Assembly: GCF_900111015.1 (NCBI RefSeq)
Contig: NZ_FOFS01000018.1
Coordinates: 1 to 64,000, forward strand
Reading direction: 5' to 3'
DNA: 64,000 bases
Source of the DNA: Solimonas aquatica
Lineage (GTDB): Bacteria; Pseudomonadota; Gammaproteobacteria; Nevskiales; Nevskiaceae
Positions 19,508 to 30,179 of the stretch are shown here, piece by piece (position 1 is the first letter of the stretch; the number at the start of each line of letters is the position of its first letter). The position numbers and the translations under genes are program-made. Under the pieces are notes generated by a model. It was not told the DNA's origin and made no database searches. It saw only the letters and a list, made by a program, of their open reading frames with translations.

Positions 19508-20122
19508 ATGCCCCCGCTGCTCTCCGCTTACCTGCAAGGCTTCGCACTCTCCGGTGGCCTGATCGTCGCCATCGGCGCACAGAACGCCTTCGTGCTGCGC
19601 CAGGGCCTGCGCCGCGAGCATGTGCTGCTGATCGCCACGCTGTGTTTCGTCTCCGATGCCCTGCTCATCGCCCTGGGCTGCGCCGGCTTCGGCAGTCTGG
19701 TGCAGTCGCTGCCACGCCTGGTCACGGCGGTGCGTTACATCGGCGCTGCGTTTCTGATCGTCTACGGCCTGCGCAGCGCGCGCGCCGCGCTGCGGCCCGG
19801 CGCGCTGGAGGCGCAGAGCGGCGGTGGTCTCAGTCGCAGGCAGGCCCTGCTCACGGTGCTGGCGCTCACCTGGCTCAATCCGCATGTGTATCTGGACACC
19901 GTGCTGCTGGTCGGCGGCCTCGCGGGACGCTATCCCGCCGAGCCGCGCGCGGCCTTTGCGCTGGGCGCGGCCAGCGTCTCGGCGCTGTGGTTCTATGGCC
20001 TGGGCTTTGGCGCGGCCTATCTGGCGCCGCTGTTCCGCAAGCCGGCCACCTGGCGGGCGCTTGATATGCTGATCGCCCTCACCATGTTTGCGATTGCGCT
20101 GTCGCTGCTGCGCGGCGCCTGA
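19508..20122 (+). CDS. LysE/ArgO-family amino acid exporter
   Basis: 204 residues from ATG 19508 with about six membrane helices. The family hallmark LIVAIGAQNAFVLRQGL lies near the N-terminus, and LTWLNPHVYLDTVLL in the middle. LysE and ArgO pump out basic amino acids such as arginine or lysine. The match to the ArgO/LysE branch is good, but substrate specificity is inferred. The next gene starts 17 bases later on the same strand. Confidence 0.9.
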   Translation: MPPLLSAYLQGFALSGGLIVAIGAQNAFVLRQGLRREHVLLIATLCFVSDALLIALGCAGFGSLVQSLPRLVTAVRYIGAAFLIVYGLRSARAALRPGALEAQSGGGLSRRQALLTVLALTWLNPHVYLDTVLLVGGLAGRYPAEPRAAFALGAASVSALWFYGLGFGAAYLAPLFRKPATWRALDMLIALTMFAIALSLLRGA

Positions 20123-20139
20123 ATTTTCCGGAAACCCTC

Positions 20140-21207
20140 ATGAGCCTGTTCACGCCTCTGAAGCTGCGCGACCTCACCCTGCGCAACCGCATCGCCGTTT
20201 CGCCCATGTGCCAGTACTCGGCGCAGGACGGCGAGCCGAACCAGTGGCATCTGGTGCATCTGGGCAGCCGCGCCGTGGGCGGCGCCGGGCTGGTGATGGC
20301 CGAGGCCAGCGCGGTGCAGCCGTCCGGGCGCATCTCGCCCGCCGACACCGGTTTGTGGAACGAGGCGCAGGCGCAGGCCTGGGCGCCGATTGCGCAGTTC
20401 ATCCGCGAGAACGGTGCGGTGCCGGCCATCCAGCTCGCGCATGCCGGGCGCAAGGCCAGCATCGCCGCGCCCTGGAACGGCGGTCGCAATGTGCCGGACG
20501 AGCAGGGTGGCTGGCCGGTGTGCGCGCCCTCGGCGCTGGCCTTCGACGAGCACAGCCGCGTGCCGCAGGCGCTGAGCCTGAGCCAGATCGATGCGCTGGT
20601 GGCCGACTTCGCCGCCGCCGCCAAACGTGCGCTGGATGCGGGTTTCGAGCTGATCGAGCTGCACGCTGCGCATGGTTATCTGCTGCATGAGTTTCTCTCG
20701 CCGCTGTCCAACCAGCGCGAGGATGCGTACGGCGGCAGCTTTGAAAACCGCATCCGCCTCGTGCTGCGCATCGTCGCGGCGCTGCGCGCGGTCTGGCCGG
20801 AGCGTCTGCCGCTGCTGCTGCGCATCTCCGCCACCGACTGGGCGCCGGAGGGGCTGCAGGGCTGGGATCTGGAACAGAGCTGCGCGCTGGCCGAGGCGCT
20901 GCGCGGCAGCGGCGTGGACCTGATCGACGTCTCCAGCGGCGGCACGCTGGCGCGCACGCCGATTCCGGTGGGGCCGGGCTTCCAGACGCCGTTTGCCGCC
21001 GAGATCCGCCGGCGCAGCGGCATCGCCACCAGCGCGGTGGGCATGATCACCGCGCCCGAGCAGGCCGATCACATCATCCGCAGCGGGCAGGCCGATCTGG
21101 TGATGCTGGCGCGCGAGATGCTGCGTGACCCCTACTGGCCGCGTCGCGCCGCCGCGGCGCTGGGCGTGAAGATCGAGGTGCCGCCGCAGTATCAGCGCAG
21201 CTGGTGA
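20140..21207 (+). CDS. Old Yellow Enzyme, YqjM-like NADPH:flavin oxidoreductase
   Basis: 355 residues forming an FMN-binding TIM barrel. Cys24 and Tyr26 in SPMCQYSA are the features that define the YqjM (class II) Old Yellow Enzymes. The substrate-binding region HAAHGYLLHEFLSPLSNQR is intact, as is the C-terminal FMN-phosphate region (LVMLAREMLRDPYWP). The enzyme reduces activated C=C bonds in enones and related electrophiles and may detoxify them. The physiological substrate is unknown. Confidence 0.93.
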   Translation: MSLFTPLKLRDLTLRNRIAVSPMCQYSAQDGEPNQWHLVHLGSRAVGGAGLVMAEASAVQPSGRISPADTGLWNEAQAQAWAPIAQFIRENGAVPAIQLAHAGRKASIAAPWNGGRNVPDEQGGWPVCAPSALAFDEHSRVPQALSLSQIDALVADFAAAAKRALDAGFELIELHAAHGYLLHEFLSPLSNQREDAYGGSFENRIRLVLRIVAALRAVWPERLPLLLRISATDWAPEGLQGWDLEQSCALAEALRGSGVDLIDVSSGGTLARTPIPVGPGFQTPFAAEIRRRSGIATSAVGMITAPEQADHIIRSGQADLVMLAREMLRDPYWPRRAAAALGVKIEVPPQYQRSW

Positions 21208-21214
21208 GCGCGCT

Positions 21215-22339
21215 TCAAGCGCCGAGCACCCAGGCGTTCTTGAACTCGGCCTTGCGCTGCAGCCGCCGCAGCGCCTCGTCGGCGGCGGCGCGGCTCGGAT
21301 ATTCCCCGGCCAGCACGCGGTAATAGACCTGATTCACGCCCGGGGCCTGCAGCAGGCGCAGCTTGAAGCCGCGCGCGCGCCAGCGCGTCAGGGCCTGTTG
21401 TGCCAGCGCCTTGTCGTTGAAGCTGCCCAGCACCAGGGACCAGCGCGTCGGCGTCGCCGCCTGCGGTGGGGCCGGCGCCGGCGTGAGCGCCGCAGGTGCG
21501 GCGGGCGCCGGGCTGGCAATGGTTTCTTCGCTGGCTGGAGCCGGGGCTGGCTGCGGCGTGACGGGCGCCGCCGCAGGAGCCACCGGCGCCGGGGCCGGTG
21601 CGGCAGGTATGGGCGGCGGCACGACAGGGGGCGTCGTCGCCACTGCGGGCGGTGTGCTCCTGGCGGTGGTGCCGGGCTGGGTCAGCGCCTGACGCGCCGC
21701 GTACTGTGCTTCGCGGTCGTCGCTGAAACTGGTGCGCAGCGTATCCAGCGCCAGACCCTGGCGACGGCCGGGGCCCAGGTGCTCGCCGCCTTGCTCGTAC
21801 CAGCGCAGGCATTCGCCGGGACGGTCCAGGCGGTCATGGCCGCTGGGCGTGTCCACTTCCACGGCGCCGGCCAGCGCGCAGACCTCGTCGCCGTCCGGGC
21901 CCGACTGCAGCCAGGCATTGCCGCCGTAGATGCGCATCGACAGCAGCGGCAGCTGCAGGCGCACATCCGCCGGCGCGGCCTGTTCCAGCTTGCGCGCGTC
22001 CACCAGCAGCGCGCCGCTCTTGAGCTGCAGGCGCAGCAGCGCCGAGCGCGCCGGCGCTTCGCCGGGCTGCAGATCCTGCACCAGCAGCTCGCTGTCGCCG
22101 CCCAGCACCAGATGCCCGCCGCCGTTGACCACCAGCGCGAGCCGGCCTTCGAGATCGTTGCGCAGCAGGGTCTTCACCGGGATGGGGCTGTGCTCGGACA
22201 GCGGCAGCGCGATCTGCTGCGCGCTCACCGCCAGCACATTGCCTTCACTGCGTTGCACGCTGAGGATCGCGGCAGGTTCGGCGGCCGCAGCTGTCACGCC
22301 TGCCATCGCCAGGGAAAGGCCCGCCACCATCCGCCGCAT
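21215..22339 (-). CDS. Periplasmic FecR-like / SPOR domain protein
   Basis: 374 residues from ATG 22339. A signal peptide (MRRMVAGLSLAMAGVTAAAA) is followed by a FecR-like beta-rich domain (about 25-180), a long Ala/Pro-rich linker (about 210-285) and a C-terminal SPOR domain (WSLVLGSFNDKALAQQAL to the end). SPOR domains bind peptidoglycan stripped of stem peptides at the division septum. The protein probably works in the periplasm on the cell wall. An ATG seven codons upstream (22360) is possible. It is convergent with the flavoprotein gene. Confidence 0.78.
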   Translation of the reverse strand: MRRMVAGLSLAMAGVTAAAAEPAAILSVQRSEGNVLAVSAQQIALPLSEHSPIPVKTLLRNDLEGRLALVVNGGGHLVLGGDSELLVQDLQPGEAPARSALLRLQLKSGALLVDARKLEQAAPADVRLQLPLLSMRIYGGNAWLQSGPDGDEVCALAGAVEVDTPSGHDRLDRPGECLRWYEQGGEHLGPGRRQGLALDTLRTSFSDDREAQYAARQALTQPGTTARSTPPAVATTPPVVPPPIPAAPAPAPVAPAAAPVTPQPAPAPASEETIASPAPAAPAALTPAPAPPQAATPTRWSLVLGSFNDKALAQQALTRWRARGFKLRLLQAPGVNQVYYRVLAGEYPSRAAADEALRRLQRKAEFKNAWVLGA

Positions 22340-22406
22340 GCGCCAAGCTCCGTTTTGCACGAAAGCGGGAGGTTAGCACTGCGCCGCGCTCGCGCGCTCT
22401 GCTAGC

Positions 22407-22486
22407 ATGGCGCCCGCGAATTTCCCCTGCGTTTTTCTCATGCCCGAAGACCCCCAGCTGGCCGGCGCGAGCCGTGCCGCCACGCG

Positions 22487-22490
<4 letters not shown>
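22407..22490 (+). CDS. Possible 27-residue leader ORF coupled to the RimK-like gene
   Basis: An ATG at 22407 (and an in-frame ATG at 22440) opens a short frame ending at TGA 22488-22490, overlapping the ATG of the next gene as ATGA. The overlap suggests translational coupling. The product has no recognised motif. It could equally be a chance frame. Confidence 0.25.
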
Positions 22491-23952
<1,462 letters not shown>

Positions 23953-23956
<4 letters not shown>

Positions 23957-24429
23957 GTCGCGCGCGTGAGGCGCAGCCCCTGAGACGCACCTTGCGGCTG
24001 CGGGCGGCGCGGCCTGCCGATGCCCTGGGCATTCTCGATCTGGAGCGGCATTTTCCTTCGGATCGCATGTCCCTGCGCAGCGTGCGCCATCTGCTGCGCA
24101 GCCCCGCTGCGCGGGTCTGGGTGGTGCAGGCGCAGGTGATCATCGCGGCGCTGATTCTGCTCACGCGGCGCAACTCGAAGGTGGCGCGCATCTATTCGGT
24201 GGTGGTGAGTCCGGCGGCGCGCGGGCAGGGCCTGGCGCAGCGTCTGGTGCGCGCCGCCGAGCGCGAGGCGCGCGCCAGCGGCTGCGAACGCATCGCACTG
24301 GAAGTGCGTGAAGACAATGCCGCCGCGCGCGGGCTGTATGCGAATCTGGGCTACACGCAGAGCGCGCTGCTGCGCGGTTATTACGACGACGGCGCCGACG
24401 GCCTGCGCCTGAGCAAGGCCTTGCGTTGA
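23953..24429 (+). CDS. GNAT-family N-acetyltransferase
   Basis: 158 residues. The acetyl-CoA-binding motif lies in VVVSPAARGQGLAQRLV, followed by LEVREDNAAARGLYANLGY, the standard GNAT C-terminal half. RimI-like proteins share this layout. The GTG start overlaps the ligase stop codon. In many genomes the partner of this RimK subfamily is a GNAT fused to a C39-type peptidase; here only the acetyltransferase half is present. The substrate is unknown, probably the product of the ligase. Confidence 0.88.
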
Positions 24430-24432
24430 GCC

Positions 24433-24852
24433 CTAGCGTGCCGGCGGCGGCGCCGGCTGCTGCTCGACGCGCTCCAGCGCCGGGTCCAGGCAGGCCCAGG
24501 ACGGTGCGCTGCGCGCCCAGATGTTCATCGTCGGCTTGACCGAGGAAGGATCATCCAGCGTGCCCACGCGCACCACGGTAAAACCCGGCCGGCCCGAAGA
24601 ATTCGAGAACAGCTGCGAGCCGCAGGCCGGACAGAAGCGCCGGCGCATCTGGTTGCCGCTTTCGGCCGTGGCCAGATGTTCGCTGAGCGTGCCGCGGATG
24701 TGCAGCCCGGCATCCGCCACCGCCATGTTCACCGTGCCGTTGGCGGCCAGGCGCTGACAGTCGCGGCACCAGCACACGCGCACCGCCAGCGGCTCCTGAT
24801 CGATCTGGTATTGCACCGCCCCGCACAGACAACGGCCGCTACGCTGGCGCAT
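24433..24852 (-). CDS. GFA-family zinc protein
   Basis: 139 residues of the glutathione-dependent formaldehyde-activating/CENP-V fold. The zinc-binding cysteines are arranged as in the family: CLCG, CWCRDC and FCPACG. Family members bind S-hydroxymethylglutathione or act on other small thioadducts, but many are uncharacterised. A proline-rich tail ends the protein. It converges with the GNAT gene, with three bases between the stop codons. Confidence 0.88.
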   Translation of the reverse strand: MRQRSGRCLCGAVQYQIDQEPLAVRVCWCRDCQRLAANGTVNMAVADAGLHIRGTLSEHLATAESGNQMRRRFCPACGSQLFSNSSGRPGFTVVRVGTLDDPSSVKPTMNIWARSAPSWACLDPALERVEQQPAPPPAR

Positions 24853-24902
24853 GTTTGCTTCCCGGCTGATGAGGATGCGCCATGGTAGGCGAGTCCGGCG
24901 GC

Positions 24903-24932
24903 AATAAAAAACGCCGCCCGGAGGCGGCGTTT
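24903..24932 (-). terminator. Rho-independent terminator of the FKBP gene
   Basis: Ten-base perfect arms (24909-24918 and 24923-24932, AAACGCCGCC type) with a four-base loop. On the minus strand the hairpin runs into a T-tract (TTTTTATT). It lies 20 bases after the stop of the FKBP-type gene. Confidence 0.9.
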
Positions 24933-24952
24933 GTCTGCACAGCGAAGCGCGC

Positions 24953-25681
24953 TTACTTGGCTTTTTCCACCGAGATCAGCTCGACTTCGAAAATCAGCGT
25001 CTGGTTGGGGCCGATCTTCACGCCGGCGCCGCGCTCGCCGTAGGCCAGGGCGGAGGGAATGTAGAGCTTGTACTTGGAGCCCGGCGTCATCAGCTGCACG
25101 CCCTCGGTCCAGCCCGGAATGACATTGCCCAGCGGGAAGGTCACCGGCTGGCCGCGATCATAGGAGCTGTCGAAGGTTTCGCCGTTGATCAGCGTGCCCT
25201 TGTAGTTGACGGTGACGTTGTCGGAAGCCTTGGGGTGATCGCCCTTGCCTTCGGTGAGCACTTCGTACTGCAGGCCCGAGGCAGTGGTCTTCACGCCCTC
25301 GCGCTTGCCGTTCTCGGCCAGGAACTTCTCGCCCTCTTCCTTGTTCTTCACAGCCTGCTCCTCGCGCTGCTTGAGCTGACGCTCCTGCATCTTGCGTGCG
25401 ACCGTGGTCTTGATCTGCTCGCGGGCCTGATCGTCCAGCTTGGGCGTGGCGCCGGCGGCGGCGTCATCCAGGCCGGCCTTCAGGGCGGCGAGATCCACGT
25501 CTTCCTTCACCGGCTGCAGGGACTTGCCCAGGTCGATGCCGATGGCATAGCCGAACTTCTGCGCGTCGGTCTCCAGACCGGTCGCCGCGCCGGCGGCGGC
25601 CTTGTCTTCCTTCGTGGCGCAGGCGCTGATCAGGGCGGCGGCCGCGAGCGTGACAAGCAGAGCGCGAAACGATTTGTTCAT
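24953..25681 (-). CDS. FKBP-type peptidyl-prolyl isomerase, Mip/FkpA-like lipoprotein
   Basis: 242 residues from ATG 25681. The lipobox LISAC places the lipidated cysteine at residue 21. An N-terminal dimerisation helix region (about 30-130, highly charged) precedes the FKBP domain, with VTVNYKGTLINGETFDSSYD and IPSALAYGERG. It folds periplasmic or outer-membrane proteins as a proline isomerase/chaperone. An ATG at 25711 would spoil the signal peptide and is rejected. A strong terminator follows. Confidence 0.94.
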   Translation of the reverse strand: MNKSFRALLVTLAAAALISACATKEDKAAAGAATGLETDAQKFGYAIGIDLGKSLQPVKEDVDLAALKAGLDDAAAGATPKLDDQAREQIKTTVARKMQERQLKQREEQAVKNKEEGEKFLAENGKREGVKTTASGLQYEVLTEGKGDHPKASDNVTVNYKGTLINGETFDSSYDRGQPVTFPLGNVIPGWTEGVQLMTPGSKYKLYIPSALAYGERGAGVKIGPNQTLIFEVELISVEKAK

Positions 25682-25783
25682 TGGGGTTTCCGGTGAAATC
25701 TGCAGATGCAATAAAGGGGGCGTGCGGCCCCCGGTCGGGGCGGATTATGCGGCATGCTCCCCGCCTGTCGCCAGCCAAATGGT

Positions 25784-28291
25784 CTACGCAGACTTAACCT
25801 CGGCTGTCTGCGTTTCGGCAGGCGCCTGGGCGGCGCGGCGTCGCGACAGCAGCTGGGCGAGCATCTGACGCGTCTCGTCGGACAAAAGTTCCAGCGAGCG
25901 TTCGGCGATTCTTTCGATGCGGGCGTCCACCGCCAGCGTGCGGTCATTGCTGACCGTGACCAGGCCGATGTCGATCAGGGTGTTGAGGTAACCCTTGAAC
26001 AGGGTCTTGTCGAAGAATTCCGGTGCATCGCGGCCGGTGAGGATGGCCATGCGCTCGGCCAGCAAGCGGCAATCCTCTTCGAATTTTTCGCGCTTCAGGC
26101 TGGCCTGGCTGCGACGTTCTTCGGCCAGCAACAAGGCCGTCATACAGTAGCGTTCGAGGGTTTCGCTCAGCACGCGGCCGAGCATGGCCAGCGTGGAGTA
26201 TTGCGGCTGGTCGGCGTCCGGCCGGCGCAGGCGCTCGTTCTCGCGGCTGAGCAGGCCCAGGCCCAGCATCACCTGAATCCAGGCCTTGGCCACGCTCTCG
26301 ATCTGGTCCGGCTCCCAGCGCAGGAAGAACTCGGTGCGCAGGAAGGGGTAGAGCGCGCGCACGCCCATGATCACGGCTTCATCGGCGAGCAGCGAGCGGG
26401 TGCGGAACAGATTGGCGATCAGCGAGGGAATCGCGAACAGGTGCTGGATGTTGTTGCGGTTGTAGGTGAGCGCCACCGCTTCGCGGCTGCTCACGCCATG
26501 CAGATCACCCCAGGGATGCGGCACGCGGGCGATGCCGCCGATGGGCGCGCTGAGCTCCACCACGTTCTGTGGCGAGGTCTCCGGGATGTAGAGATGTTCG
26601 CTGTAGGGCTCGCCCTTGAGCAGCCAGATCAGATGTCCGATCTGCTCCACCAGCTCGTCGTGCGCCACCACGCGCTGCGGCGCGGCGAGCAGGGCCACGG
26701 CCGACAGGCTCGCCGGATTGGCCACGGCGGCGGCATTGATGCGCCGGCTGTTCTCCCAGGCCAGCTGGCCGACGAAGGTCTTGAAGCCGTCGGGCATGGG
26801 GTTGTCGCGGCTGGCCACCGCCTCGCGCCACAACGGCAGATGCATGTCGGCGTAGTCGCGCAGCACGATCGGCTCGCCGAAATTCACATAGGCCTTGCCG
26901 TAGGAGCGGTTGAGAATCTTGCCGGCCTTGAGCAGGCCTTCGGCGGATTCCTTGGTCTTGGCGCCGCCGCGCAGCTCCTTGGTGTAGCTGGACACTTCCC
27001 AGACGCGGTCGTAACCGATGTAAGTGGGCACGATGGCCACCGGGCGCGCGCTCTGCCGCAAACCGGCTTCCACCACCATCGACAGCAGGCCGGTCTTGGG
27101 CGCCAGCAGGCGTCCGGTGCGGCTGCGGCCGCCTTCGGGGAAGAATTCGATGGCGTAGCCGCGCCGCATCAGCGAATCGACATAGGCGCGGAACACCGCG
27201 GTGTAGATCGCATCACCGGAGATGCTGCGGCGCAGGTAGAACGCGCCGCAGCGGCGCAGCAGGCCGCCCACCGGCCAGAAATTGAGATTGACGCCGGCGG
27301 CGATATGCGGCGAGACGATGCCGGCGTGATACAGCGAGTAGGAGACGATCAGATAGTCCGCGTGCGAGCGGTGCGAGGGCATGTAGATCAGCTCGAAGCG
27401 CTGCGCCAGTTCGCGCACGCGTTCCAGACCGCGCACATCGATGCCGGAGAACACGCGCTTGAACACCACCAGGGTCAGGAAGCGTTCCAGGAAATTGATG
27501 CTGGTGGTGGAGTAGTCGGCGGCGATCTCCTCGGCGCATTTGCGTGCGTAGGCGCGCGCCTTCTCCAGGGTCATGCCGTTCTTGCCGGCGGCGTGGTTCA
27601 CCGCGTGGCGCACCTGTTCGTCCTGCAGCAGACCTTCGATCACCACGCGCCGGGCGAGCAGCGTCGGCCCCAGGGCCGCGGTGCGCGCGCGCAGGAAGTG
27701 GAAGTGCAGCACGCGGCTGAGCTTGCGGATCGAGGTGCTGGCGTCGCTGCCGCGATCCACGTACTCGCGGAACGACAGCGGCAGGCCGAAGTTGGCCAGC
27801 ACATTGCGGCCGTTGAACAGCATGATGAAAAACTTGCGCACGCGGCCGGCCTGCACGCTGTCGGCGAACAGCAGCTTCCACAGGCTGGTTTCCTTGCCCG
27901 GATCGCGGCCCCAGAAGATCGACACCGGAATCAGCTGCGCATCGAAGCTCTGCGTGGCGATGCCGGTTTCGATCAGGCGCATCAGCTCGGTGGCATGCAT
28001 GCGCATTTCCAGCACCGCGTCCATGTACACCACGCCGGCGCGTTCCACGGTGGGGAAGTGCGAGCCGGTGCGGCTGGGCGGCGGCAGCACCAGCTCGCGG
28101 CAGATGCGCGCCAGCACGAACAGATCCACCCAGGAGCGCTGCGCGAGGATGTAGACCACCGGCTTGGTGGGATCGATCTTGAGGTTTTCACGCAAGGGAT
28201 AAGGTGCGCAGCGATAGCGCACCAGACCCGAAAATGGACGGAACAGCCACCACACCAGCGTATACAGCAGACTATTGAGCAGAGCGCGCAT
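25784..28291 (-). CDS. plsB: Glycerol-3-phosphate acyltransferase PlsB
   Basis: 835 residues from ATG 28291. The acyltransferase HX4D motif is His307-Asp312 (HRSHAD), almost the same numbering as E. coli PlsB. EFFPEGGRSRTGR and VPTYIGYDRVWE form the other conserved blocks. PlsB puts the first acyl chain on glycerol 3-phosphate at the inner membrane. An upstream in-frame ATG at 28360 adds 23 residues and is less likely. Confidence 0.96.
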   Translation of the reverse strand: MRALLNSLLYTLVWWLFRPFSGLVRYRCAPYPLRENLKIDPTKPVVYILAQRSWVDLFVLARICRELVLPPPSRTGSHFPTVERAGVVYMDAVLEMRMHATELMRLIETGIATQSFDAQLIPVSIFWGRDPGKETSLWKLLFADSVQAGRVRKFFIMLFNGRNVLANFGLPLSFREYVDRGSDASTSIRKLSRVLHFHFLRARTAALGPTLLARRVVIEGLLQDEQVRHAVNHAAGKNGMTLEKARAYARKCAEEIAADYSTTSINFLERFLTLVVFKRVFSGIDVRGLERVRELAQRFELIYMPSHRSHADYLIVSYSLYHAGIVSPHIAAGVNLNFWPVGGLLRRCGAFYLRRSISGDAIYTAVFRAYVDSLMRRGYAIEFFPEGGRSRTGRLLAPKTGLLSMVVEAGLRQSARPVAIVPTYIGYDRVWEVSSYTKELRGGAKTKESAEGLLKAGKILNRSYGKAYVNFGEPIVLRDYADMHLPLWREAVASRDNPMPDGFKTFVGQLAWENSRRINAAAVANPASLSAVALLAAPQRVVAHDELVEQIGHLIWLLKGEPYSEHLYIPETSPQNVVELSAPIGGIARVPHPWGDLHGVSSREAVALTYNRNNIQHLFAIPSLIANLFRTRSLLADEAVIMGVRALYPFLRTEFFLRWEPDQIESVAKAWIQVMLGLGLLSRENERLRRPDADQPQYSTLAMLGRVLSETLERYCMTALLLAEERRSQASLKREKFEEDCRLLAERMAILTGRDAPEFFDKTLFKGYLNTLIDIGLVTVSNDRTLAVDARIERIAERSLELLSDETRQMLAQLLSRRRAAQAPAETQTAEVKSA

Positions 28292-28620
28292 GCGTCTCCT
28301 TGCCGAACCCGTACTTTGCCGCAGCGCGCCGTGTACCGACGTCGCCTTGTCTCCGGCCACGCCGGGCTCTTGTTGTCGAGCCGGCAGAGTTTAACGCAGC
28401 GCTGGCGGGCTGGGCGGCAGAAGCCGCGCGCGCGAGGCAGGGCCTTTCGAGTCGCTTTTCCGCTCGGCAGAGGCGCAGGGCCGGGCCGCCGCTGCGGGCG
28501 TGGCGGCGGCCCCGCGCCTGGGTGGATTCACCGCCTCACGATCAGCGCCCGCGCCCGGCTATAGTGCCCGGCAGTCCCCCGCCCGATCGCCACCCGAGGC
28601 CTGAGCACCCGATTCTTCGC

Positions 28621-30126
28621 ATGAGCACACAAACCTGGTTGGGGCATCCGCGCGGTCTGGCCACCTTGTTCTTCACCGAGATGTTCGAGCGCTTCACCTA
28701 TTACGGGATGCGCGCGATTCTGGTGCTGTTCCTGATCGCCCCGCCCACCGGGCTCAATCCCGGCTTCGGCGTCGATCGCGAATCGGCCGGCGCCATCTAC
28801 GGGCTCTATACCGGCGCGGTGTATCTGTTCTGTCTGCCCGGCGGCTGGATCGCGGATCGCCTGCTCGGTGCGCGCCGCGCCGTGTTCTACGGCGGCATGC
28901 TGATCGCCCTGGGCAATTTTCTGCTGGCGGTGCCGGCCGGAGCGGATCTCTTCTACCTGGGCCTGGCGGTGATCACCGCCGGCGTCGGTCTGCTCAAGCC
29001 GAACATCTCGGCGGTGGTGGGCGCCTTGTACGAAGACCAGCCGGCGGCGCGCCGCGATGCCGGCTTCTCGATTTTCTACATGGGCATCAACATCGGCGCC
29101 TTCCTCTCGCCCTTCATCGTCGGCACCGCCGGCGAGGGCTGGTCCTGGCGCCTGGGCTTCGCGCTCTCGGGTCTGTTCATGCTGCTGGGCGTCATCCAGT
29201 TCCGCTATACCGAGCGCTATCTGGGCGAGGCCGGACGCATCAGCGTGGCGGACCCGGCGCAGCGCGCGCGCGATCTGCGCCTGCTGGCGCTGGGCGCCGG
29301 CCTGATCGCACTGCCGCTGCTGCTCTTGTTCAGCGGTGTGCTCGCGGTGCCGGTCACGCGGCTGGCGCAGCTGGCCGGCAGCGCGATGGTGGCGCTGGCG
29401 GTGGCCTACTTCGGCTATGTGCTGATCTTTGCGCCGTTGTCGCGTGTGGAGCGCGGCCGCGTGGCGGTGATTGCGGTGTTCTTCATCTGCGCGGCGCTGT
29501 TCTGGGCCGGCTACGAACAGGCCGCCACCACGCTCAATCTGTTCACCGAGGATTACACCGACCGCTCGCTGTTCGGCAGCTACTTCCCGGCCGGCATGCA
29601 TCCCACTTCCTGGTATCAGTCGGCGCAGCCGATCTACATCATCCTGTTCTCGCCCTTCTTCGCCTGGCTGTGGGTGGCGCTGGCCAAGCGCAATCTCAAT
29701 CCTTCCGCGCCGGCCAAGTTCGCGCTGGGACTGCTGCAGCTGGGCCTGGGCTTTGCGGTGATGGTGGCGGCGGCGGAGCTGGTGATCAACAGCGGCGGTC
29801 GCGTCGGCCCCAGCTGGATTCTCTTCACCTATCTGCTGCAGACCACCGGCGAGCTGTGCCTGTCGCCGGTGGGTCTGTCGAACGTCACGCGCCTGTCGCC
29901 GCCGCGCTATGTGGGGCAGATGATGGGCACCTGGTTTCTGGGTTCGGCGGTGGGCAATGTCGCGGCCGGACTGATTGGTGGCGAGGTGGGTGGGGGCAGC
30001 GTCGAACAGATGCCTGCGCAGTTTCTGCACATGACGCTGGTGGGTGTCGGCGCGGGCGTGCTGATGCTGCTGGCGGTGCCGCTGCTCAGGCGTCTGAGCG
30101 CGGAACAGGCACCGGCGCGCGCCTGA
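28621..30126 (+). CDS. POT/PTR-family proton-dependent peptide transporter
   Basis: 501 residues with about 14 membrane helices. The signature ExxER motif is Glu20-x-x-Glu23-Arg24 (TEMFERFTYYG). A second family block, FSIFYMGINIGAFLSP, sits near residue 155. These transporters bring in di- and tripeptides with protons. The ATG at 28621 begins the conserved N-terminus. The longer frame from 28300 has no family similarity. A lipoprotein gene follows 53 bases later. Confidence 0.93.
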   Translation: MSTQTWLGHPRGLATLFFTEMFERFTYYGMRAILVLFLIAPPTGLNPGFGVDRESAGAIYGLYTGAVYLFCLPGGWIADRLLGARRAVFYGGMLIALGNFLLAVPAGADLFYLGLAVITAGVGLLKPNISAVVGALYEDQPAARRDAGFSIFYMGINIGAFLSPFIVGTAGEGWSWRLGFALSGLFMLLGVIQFRYTERYLGEAGRISVADPAQRARDLRLLALGAGLIALPLLLLFSGVLAVPVTRLAQLAGSAMVALAVAYFGYVLIFAPLSRVERGRVAVIAVFFICAALFWAGYEQAATTLNLFTEDYTDRSLFGSYFPAGMHPTSWYQSAQPIYIILFSPFFAWLWVALAKRNLNPSAPAKFALGLLQLGLGFAVMVAAAELVINSGGRVGPSWILFTYLLQTTGELCLSPVGLSNVTRLSPPRYVGQMMGTWFLGSAVGNVAAGLIGGEVGGGSVEQMPAQFLHMTLVGVGAGVLMLLAVPLLRRLSAEQAPARA

Positions 30127-30179
30127 ACGGGGCGGGTGCGAGCCGCCGCAACAAGTCGCCGGGGGCGCTTGGGGGGGAC

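Noticed and set aside
25754-28564. 936-codon plus-strand frame opposite plsB
   Set aside because: No recognisable motif and extreme Gln/His/Ala content; PlsB on the minus strand is unambiguous.
28300-28620. N-terminal extension of the peptide transporter
   Set aside because: Arg/Pro-rich, no homology; the conserved start is at 28621.
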